Source: Ilex aquifolium
Lineage: Eukaryota > Streptophyta > Magnoliopsida > Aquifoliales > Aquifoliaceae
Reading direction: 5' to 3'
Assembly (NCBI GenBank): GCA_951799425.1
Contig: OX637404.1
Span: 24,238,045-24,302,044 of the forward strand
Length of the DNA stretch: 64,000 nt
Part shown: positions 57,917 through 64,000 of the stretch, in pieces
Position numbering within the stretch: the first letter of the stretch is position 1
How the letters are laid out: each line of letters opens with the position of its first letter
Translations under genes and position numbers: made by a program
Notes under the pieces: generated by a model
Seen by the model: only the letters and a program-made list of their open reading frames with translations
Told to the model about the DNA's origin: nothing
Databases searched by the model: none

Positions 57917-59006
57917 ATGGCTGCCACCGTCTCCTCTTTGTTCAAGGAACGTACTTCCTTCGGAATCGAATGGAAGTGGCATTGTCGCTACTTGTCTCCT
58001 TCGACCTTAAAGCCTTCTGATTTGGTATCAATCAAGAAACGGTTTTTTTCTGATCTTGATTTGCCTCTGCGAGTCCCTTCCCTTGATGAGCCCTGCAACT
58101 ACCTTTCTCGAGGGGAAGTCTGTCTTTTTGAGGGTGCCATGGACATGGGACTTCGCCTTCCCATTCATCCGGCTATTGGGCGAGTTCTTGCCTATTATGG
58201 CCTATGTCTCTCTCGCCTTTCTCCACGAGGATGGGCTGCTATGGTGAGCTTTTTCCTGTTCTGGCGCCTGTATGGCAGCGGTAGATTCCCTTTTGTTTCC
58301 GAATTCCTTTACTTCTTCGAGATCGAGGAAGACGATGCCCCCTGCTTTAGCTTATTTCGTTGGAGGAACTTTAATTCACCTCCTTTGGTTCTAGGCCTTC
58401 CTTCCAATCCTGAAGGGTGGTTTAAACGTTTCTTTTTTGCTTCTGGGGAGTCTTGGCGGTCCCCTGAGGTGCGCTGTCGTGATGCTAGGATTCCACGGTC
58501 CTGGAAGAGCTTCTCTCGCATTGGTAACATCGAGCTGAGCTCTCTTGAACATATTTTTTTTTGAAGACATATTCTTATTATATTCATGTTGCGCAGGTCC
58601 ACCTGATCTGGACGTTCCCGAGATGACGAACATTGATGAGCTGTTGCTTGTGGAGCCGAGGACTTATTCTAAGTTGATGACGAGTGCCAACCTTTATTTG
58701 CTTGGGGCTGAGGCTACTGAGTATGAATTTTCCTCTGTTCCCTATTCTTCCTGGACCTCTTTCTCTGATTCTGACGAGGAAGGGGATTCCAACGAAGAGG
58801 GGGACACTGGTGCGAGCTCAAAGAGGCGTAAGAGGGATGACTCCTTTTCTCTTGACTCTCTTTCCACTATTTTTCTTACCCCAGCAGGTCAGAAGCTTCT
58901 TGATTCACTCTACAAAGCTGAGCAGGAAAGGGATGAGCTGAAGGAGGAGAATGCTCGCCTGAAGGAGGAAGTGGCCGAGCTGAGGTCACTGCTTAAGAAG
59001 GATTAG
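57917..59006 (+). CDS. T2 antisense gene B: two-exon gypsy-associated protein, apparently intact
   Basis: Exon 1 (57917-58523) ends in CGCATTG before GTAACA. Exon 2 (58597-59006) starts after GCGCAG. They join in phase to give 338 codons without a stop. Residues 1-202 contain a domain related to gene A: YLSRGEVCLFEGAMDMGLRL, HPAIGRVLAYYGLCLSRLSP, and KRFFFASGESW. Exon 2 has an acidic Ser/Asp/Glu stretch, a possible nuclear signal KRRKR, and a C-terminal coiled coil (ERDELKEENARLKEEVAELR). It lies 650 bp after gene A on the same strand, with a Ct-rich leader between. No catalytic motif is visible. It could bind DNA or RNA or regulate the element; that is a guess. The ATG was chosen as the first in a long open frame. 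Confidence 0.75.
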
Positions 59007-59462
59007 GGGTTCTGCCTCCCTGTACTTCCCTTCTTTTTTTTTTTTCTCTTCTTTTTTTTTTTTTGAATGATGTCAAACTATGTCTCTCTTTATATTTTTT
59101 GAACGCTTGTGCTCTTGAATTCTTGGAATGCCAGACCTTTCTTTTTGAATATGCATGTCTATGTATGAGCTGAGGGGCTCATCTCTTATGAGCTAAGGAG
59201 CTCATTCTGAATTCTGTAAGTTTAGGCGCTGAGCTTTTTCAGCACATTCTTCGTGTTCAGAACACGAACGTGGATGGAAAACAGAAGATCATGTTTGTAT
59301 TGACATCTACTGTACCAGACATGGAGCTGAGAGATGATCCTGAATGTTTGGAGAAGATCAGGAACCACTGTGGCCTTCGTCAGTATTGGGGTCTTTGAGT
59401 GCGTGGCAGCACACGAAGACTGCTGGTCGTGGGGAAAAGACTGTTGGTGTCTCCAAGAAGAG

Positions 59463-60104
59463 GCCAACTTAAATTTTATGAGCTTAGAAGCTTATCGTTT
59501 GCATATGAGCGGAAGAGCTCATCTTGAATTTTATAAGCTGAGGAGCTTATCGTTTGTATATGAGCGGAAGAGCTCATCTTGAATTTTATAAGCTGAGAAG
59601 CTTATCGTTTGTATATGAGCTGAAGAGTTCATCTTGAATTTTATAAGCTGAGAAGCTTATCGTTTGTATATGAGCTGAAGAGTTCATCTTGAATTTTATA
59701 AGCTGAGAAGCTTATCGTTTGTATATAAGCTGAAGAGCTCATCTTGAATTTTATAAGTTGAGAAGCTGTTTGTATATGAGCTGAAGGGCTCATCTTGAAT
59801 TTTATAAGCTGAGAAGCTTATCGTTTGTATATGAGCGGAAGAGCTCATCTTGAATTTTATAAGCTGAGAAGCTTATCGTTTGTATATGAGCGGAAGCGCT
59901 CAATTTGAATTTTATAAGCTGAGAAGCTTATCGTTTGTATATGAGCTGAAAAGCTCATCTTGAATTTTATAAGTTGAGAAGCTTATCGTTTGTATATGAG
60001 CGGAAGAGCTCATCTTGAATTTTATAAGCTGAGAAGCTTATCATTTGTATATGAGCTGAAGAGCTCATCTTGAATTTTATAAGCTGAGAAGCTTATCGTT
60101 AGTT
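59463..60104. repeat. 55-bp tandem array; each unit carries two 18-nt hairpins
   Basis: About 11-12 units follow a strict 55-bp period: the CGTTT mark recurs at 59496, 59551, 59606, 59661, 59716, then, after one 5-bp deletion, 59822, 59877, 59932, 59987, 60042 and 60097. The consensus is ATGAGCTGAAGAGCTCAT, CTTGAATTTT, ATAAGCTGAGAAGCTTAT, CGTTTGTAT (18+10+18+9). Both 18-mers are 7-bp stems with 4-base loops. Diverged forerunners of the first hairpin lie at about 59165-59205. The array follows antisense gene B and precedes the integrase stub. Confidence 0.93.
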
Positions 60105-60217
60105 GTAGAGCTCGTCCCATTTGTACTTTTTGCACATTCCTTTACTTTGGAAATCATATGAGGATGAATAAAAGACTCGTTTATTTTTATTGAAAATAGC
60201 TCTATTACAAGGAAAAC

Positions 60218-60265
60218 TTACTGAAAGAACTTCTTAAGGTGTTCGGCATTCCAAGAGTGAGGTAG
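60218..60265 (-). pseudogene. T2 integrase C-terminal stub
   Basis: The minus strand reads LPHSWNAEHLKKFFQ and a stop. T1 integrase ends with nearly the same text, HPWNAEHLKRYYQ. The rest of the integrase and the second RNase H are missing, and the stub is in a different frame from the RNase H fragment that it abuts. Confidence 0.85.
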
Positions 60266-62401
60266 GATTCTCCATCTTTGGATATCTCTCCTCTGCCCCC
60301 CCTCAGAGTTCTGCTGCAGTAGTAGACTGGTTGCTGAGCTCTGTCTCGCTCCCTAACCAGCGCTGTGCTTGTTGAAAAATCTGAAACTGCTAGGTAGAGG
60401 GTAAGGACTTCCCCTTCTAAAGGGCTTACCAAAACAGGGGGGGAGCTCATGTAATTTTTTAAGCCTTTGAATGCTTCTTCGCACTTGGCATCCCACTGGA
60501 ATGCCTTCTTCAAGACTTGAAAGAATGATTGGCACTTATCGCTTGACCTGGACACAAAACGGCTCAAGACAGCTATTCTACCTGTCGGGCGTTGTACCTC
60601 CCTTGTGTTGGATGGTGATTGCATATCTAACACCGCCCTAACCTTTTCTGGGTTAGCTTCAATTCCTCGGCTACTTACCTATAAAACCAAGAAACTTTCC
60701 TGCCGAGACCCCGAATGCACACTTCGTAGGGTTGAGCTTCATCTTGTATTCCTTTAGGATCTGGAATGATTCAGCTATGTGTTCGATGTGGAGCTCTGCC
60801 TTCAGTGACTTTACTAACATGTCGTCGATGTAAACTTCCATGGACGCACCTATCTGCTTTTGGAACATCCTATTCACCAACCTTTGGTAAGTGGCTCCAG
60901 CGTTTTTCAATCCAAAAGGCATGACCTGATAACAGTATGTTCCCTGTTCAGTCACAAAGGAGGTCTTCTCTCGGTCGCTGGAATCCATCCTGATCTGGTT
61001 ATAACCTGAGAAGGCGTCCATGAAGCTAAGGAGTTCGTGTCCGGCTGTGGCGTCCACTATTAAGTCGATCCGAGGTAAGGGAAAGCTGTCCTTGGGGCAT
61101 GCTCGGTTGAGGTCGGTGAAGTCGATGCACAGTCGCCACTTACCATTGATTTTTTTGACAAGAACCACATTTGCTAGCCAGGTGGGGTAGTCAACCTCCC
61201 TGATGGCCTTTGCGTGGAGGAGTTTTTCGACCTCTTCGTTGATTGCTTTTTGGCGTTCTGGGGCGAAACTTCTCCGCTTCTGTTTGATAGGTTTGCAAGT
61301 AGGATTCACGCTGAGTTTGTGCGTAATGATCGAGGGGTCGATACCTTCCATATCTTCTTGTTTCCATGCAAACACTCCTATATTTTCCTTCAAGAACTGG
61401 ATGAGGAAGTTTTTGACTTCTCTGCTCAGCTTGGACCCTATATAAACGAGGTGTTCTGGTTCCTTGTCCAGCTGAATTGGCTCTAGCTCTTCTGAGGGCA
61501 TTGGCCTTGTTTCCAGCTCATCCCTCATGTCGAGTTCATCCAGTAGGATATTCTCAACCTCCTTCATCTTTACAGACGCCATGTAGCATTCTCTTGCTAT
61601 ACGCTGGTCTCCCCGGACCACTCCAATTCCATTTTCTGTTGGGAACTTAACGACCAAGTGATAGGCAGATGGGATTGCCCTCATAGAATTAAAGGATGGC
61701 CTTCCAAGCAAGATGTTGTATGCACAAGGTGCATCCACCACTAGGAATTTTACGGTCGTGGTGGCTTGGCAAGGTGGGTCACCTAGGGTGAGCACAAGTT
61801 GTATTGAGCCCAGAGGGAGCACTATTTCTCCTGAGAATCCCAGCAAGTGAGTACTTACAGGTTCAAGTTTTTTCCTTCCTATGTCCATTTTGTCGAATGC
61901 AGGTGCAAAAATGATGTCTGCCGAGCTCCCGTTATCGATCAGAACTCGATGAACGGTCCTGTTAGCCACCACAGCTCGTACCACCAATGGATCATCATGA
62001 GGGTATTGGCATCCGTCCAAATCAGAATCTGAAAAAGTGATAGTTGTATCTATGCGTGGTGCTTTGGATATAATGTGCACTTTGAGAGCTTTTTCGGCTC
62101 TGATTCGTCGGATGTGCGCTTTCCTGGCTGAGCTGGACTCTCCACCTCCCGCGAATCCTCCAGATATTACTCTAATCTCACCTAGAGGTTGCTGGTGTGG
62201 CGCAGGTGCCTGCTGTTGAGGTGGCGGCGGTGGAAGAGCTCGGTGCTGGTTGTCATGGGCCACAAAGCGACGCAACTGTCCTCGCTGGATTAGGAACTCG
62301 ATTTCCTTCTTTAGTTGAATGCAGTCATCAGTGTGATGACCATGATCCCTGTGGTAATCGCAATACTTCGTGGGGTCTCTCTTGGCTGGATTTGCCTTCA
62401 T
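60266..62401 (-). pseudogene. T2 pol: protease, reverse transcriptase, truncated RNase H
   Basis: The frame is open from 62401 to 60671. It begins in the gag-protease linker with YCDYHRDHGHHTDDC. Protease has the catalytic VLIDNGSSADIIF (about 61905-61945) and YNILLGRPSFNSMRA. Reverse transcriptase has [53 protein letters not shown] and the YIDD box near 60822-60833. At about 60680 a one-base shift breaks GKFLGF from the next residues. The text continues in the frame that opens MLDMQSPSNTREVQRPTGRI, through the start of RNase H (LTLYLAVSDFSTSTALVRE, QQPVYYCSRTL), and then stops at the deletion junction near 60265. Confidence 0.92.
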
Positions 62402-63755
62402 CCGAGGTGGCCACCTTAGGAACTTCTCGTTTTGGCCCTCATACAGAACTTGGGATACAACAGCGGTGAGCGGGGTGTATCGCTGAGGTCCATATCTAGG
62501 CTATAGTTCGGGCTGTATGGGGCCCAAGCGGTCTCTAACATTTCCTCTTCTCTTCGGGGAGCGATCTCTATCCCTCCTTGGGGGCCTCTCTCGCCCCTTT
62601 TCTTTCCTGGGACTTCTATCCCTTTTCTTCTCTTCTTTTTCCTTCTCCTTACGTGAGGATGTACTTCCCACCTTGGAAAGGAGTGCCTCTTCCCCATTTA
62701 TATACTTTTCTGCCTTGGCTAACACCTCAGCCATGCTTGCTTGAGGGTTCTTTGATATAGAGAACATTAGGTCATTTTGACTGCACTCCTAATCCTGCAA
62801 TGAAGGCAGTTATGGCAAACTTTTCGTCTGGGATGTCCACCTTCAGAGATTCTGAATTGAACCTCTGCACATAAGATCGCAAGTTCTCCTCGGGCCTCTG
62901 CTTGATATTTAATAAATAATAGCTCGGCTTCCTATAGATCCGAGCTCCAATGAAATGAGATACGAAGGAAATGGAAAGTTCCTTGAAAGAAGATCTTGAG
63001 GCTGGGGGGAGCCTATTGAACCATGCCAAGGCCGACCCCTTCAAGGTAATGGCGAAGGCCCTGCATCGCACAGGGTCCTGGTATCCGTGCAATTCCATTT
63101 GGTTTTTGTAGGTGTTAAGGTGATCCACAGGGTCTTTTGTCCCATCAAAGACCTCTATCTGAGGTACTCTGAACTTCGGAGGAAGGGGGAAATGCAGCAC
63201 CCCGGGGGTGAATAGGGATTCAGTTTGTTGCACCAAGGCATCCATCGTCACTAGGGCTTTGACTTTCACTGCCTCTCTCATGTGGCTGAGCTCTTGCTGG
63301 ATATCGTTGAAGCGGTGTTCTCAATATTGCTCCATTGTTTCATGTTGGAAAGGAAGGAAATCATTCCTATCCAGTCCTTCATTCTGGCTTTGTGCTTTTT
63401 CATTGACTCCCCTCCTAAGCGGCTGATGGGGTGCTTGGCTGCTTTCTCCTCCTTCGTTTGCTTCCCTGAGGGGATCAAGGCACTGCCGTTCCCTAGGAGG
63501 AAGATCATTCAGCCCTTGTTGGGGTGGTCGCGCCTGCTGAGGATCTTGTAAGAGCTTCAAGAGCTCTTCATTTTGTTGAAGCAAGCGTTGATTGACCAGG
63601 CGAAGGGCATCCAGCTCGTTGTTAGGGGGAGGATCCACCGTAGGAGGGTCGTTTTCATCAGTGGGGATGAAATCGTGAAGGTTTTCCGGTTGCCTCCCAC
63701 TGGTGACCTCCTGGGGGTTCTACACTCTTGGAGGATTCATCTGATTTTTACTCAT
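62402..63755 (-). pseudogene. T2 gag
   Basis: The first ATG on the minus strand is at 63755. The frame meets TAG at 63720-63722, TGA at 63321-63323, shifts near 62770, and meets TAG at 62501-62503 before it continues into pol. The gag domain is clear: LPPKFRVPQIEVFDGTKDPV, DHLNTYKNQMELHG, LKGSALAWFNRLPPASRSSF and SFVSHFIGARIYRKPS. After the shift come MAEVLAKAEKYINGEEAL and a charged Lys/Arg/Glu/Asp-rich stretch (about 62540-62650), probably RNA-binding. It is close to T1 gag in wording and order. Confidence 0.88.
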
Positions 63756-63814
63756 GTTTCGTGTAGAGACCATCAATTACTGAGAAATCAGTATATTTGT
63801 AATAAGAACTGTCG

Positions 63815-63832
63815 TTCCCACAGACGATGCCA
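63815..63832 (-). other. T2 primer binding site
   Basis: On the minus strand TGGCATCGTCTGTGGGAA follows the 5' LTR after GTT. It differs from the T1 and N1 sites by two or three bases. Confidence 0.8.
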
Positions 63833-63835
63833 AAC

Positions 63836-64000
63836 TAATGGTGTAAATCTACCGAGAATGAACTGGAGGTCAGATATGCGTGGAGTTAAGAGTGTTGTCT
63901 GAGCTACGAGGCTCGTGTTAGGCAATGATGGTTGATGTTTTGGGGAATTGAGGATGGGGAGATAACACAACAGAATTATAGTGGTTCACCGGCCTGAGCT
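63836..64000 (-). repeat. T2 5' LTR, partial
   Basis: The stretch matches 53324-53488 almost throughout. The terminal TG seen in the other LTR (plus strand) is TA here, a single transition. About 495 bp should lie beyond the window. Confidence 0.9.

Larger units (their letters stand above)
53324..64000 (-). mobile_element. T2: Tat-type gypsy element lacking most of integrase (partial)
   Basis: On the minus strand the order is 5' LTR (only 63836-64000 in the window), primer site, gag, protease, reverse transcriptase, truncated RNase H, an integrase stub, a hairpin tandem array, two antisense genes, polypurine tract and 3' LTR (53324-53983, 660 bp). The two LTRs match closely over the 165 shared bases. 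The left flank is CTTTT; its partner lies outside the window. The internal deletion makes the element unable to integrate with its own proteins. Confidence 0.92.

Noticed and set aside
59463..60104. CRISPR-like array
   Set aside because: The spacing is regular, but the 'spacers' are the same in every unit and the context is a plant retrotransposon; it is a tandem repeat.

Overview
The window is plant nuclear DNA, probably from a eudicot. It holds spliceosomal introns, one R2R3-MYB gene, plant-type Ty3/gypsy retrotransposons (Tat and Athila lineages), a Helitron, hAT and Mutator-like elements, and long AT-rich spacers. The sequence alone does not identify the species. Coordinates and divergence counts come from reading by eye; no alignment or search was run.

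Layout. 1-5.0 kb is a cluster of short transposons: a Mutator-like element with a solo LTR inside it, a hAT MITE, a hairpin MITE and a SINE. 5,044-11,210 reads as one non-autonomous Helitron on the minus strand, with a canonical 5' TC end, a 3' hairpin plus CTAG, and an A|T target. It carries exon fragments of at least four unrelated host genes, all in its own orientation: a phenylcoumaran/isoflavone reductase-like gene, arogenate dehydratase, aspartate kinase and a PATROL1/Munc13-like gene. A hAT-like element follows at 11,479-11,962. 13,800-35,601 is a decayed Tat-type element ('T1') whose gag is split by a younger Athila-type element ('A1', 15,649-27,154). Both have intact 5-bp target duplications. 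T1 ends 351 bp before the start codon of the one convincing host gene, a three-exon MYB of the WER/GL1/MYB23 type (35,953-37,164). After the MYB gene, a duplicated 3' flank brackets about 2.7 kb holding unidentified minus-strand ORFs. 41,718-48,316 is an LTR element ('N1') with no recognisable gag or pol. 48,660-50,702 is a nest of DNA transposons. 52,519-53,069 is a solo LTR. 53,324 to the window edge is a second Tat-type element ('T2') on the minus strand; its far LTR leaves the window.

How the parts relate. T2 has gag, protease and reverse transcriptase, but its second RNase H and nearly all of its integrase are deleted, with only the last codons of integrase left. On the opposite strand it carries two related intron-containing genes, one apparently intact at 338 codons. 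They are followed by a 55-bp tandem array in which each unit folds as two short hairpins. T1 has a decayed antisense gene of the same kind in the same place, so the antisense gene looks like a conserved part of this Tat group.

No rRNA, tRNA, CRISPR array or bacterial-type operon was seen. tRNA-like stretches next to LTRs are primer binding sites. Apart from the MYB gene, essentially all coding signal belongs to transposons or to captured gene fragments.
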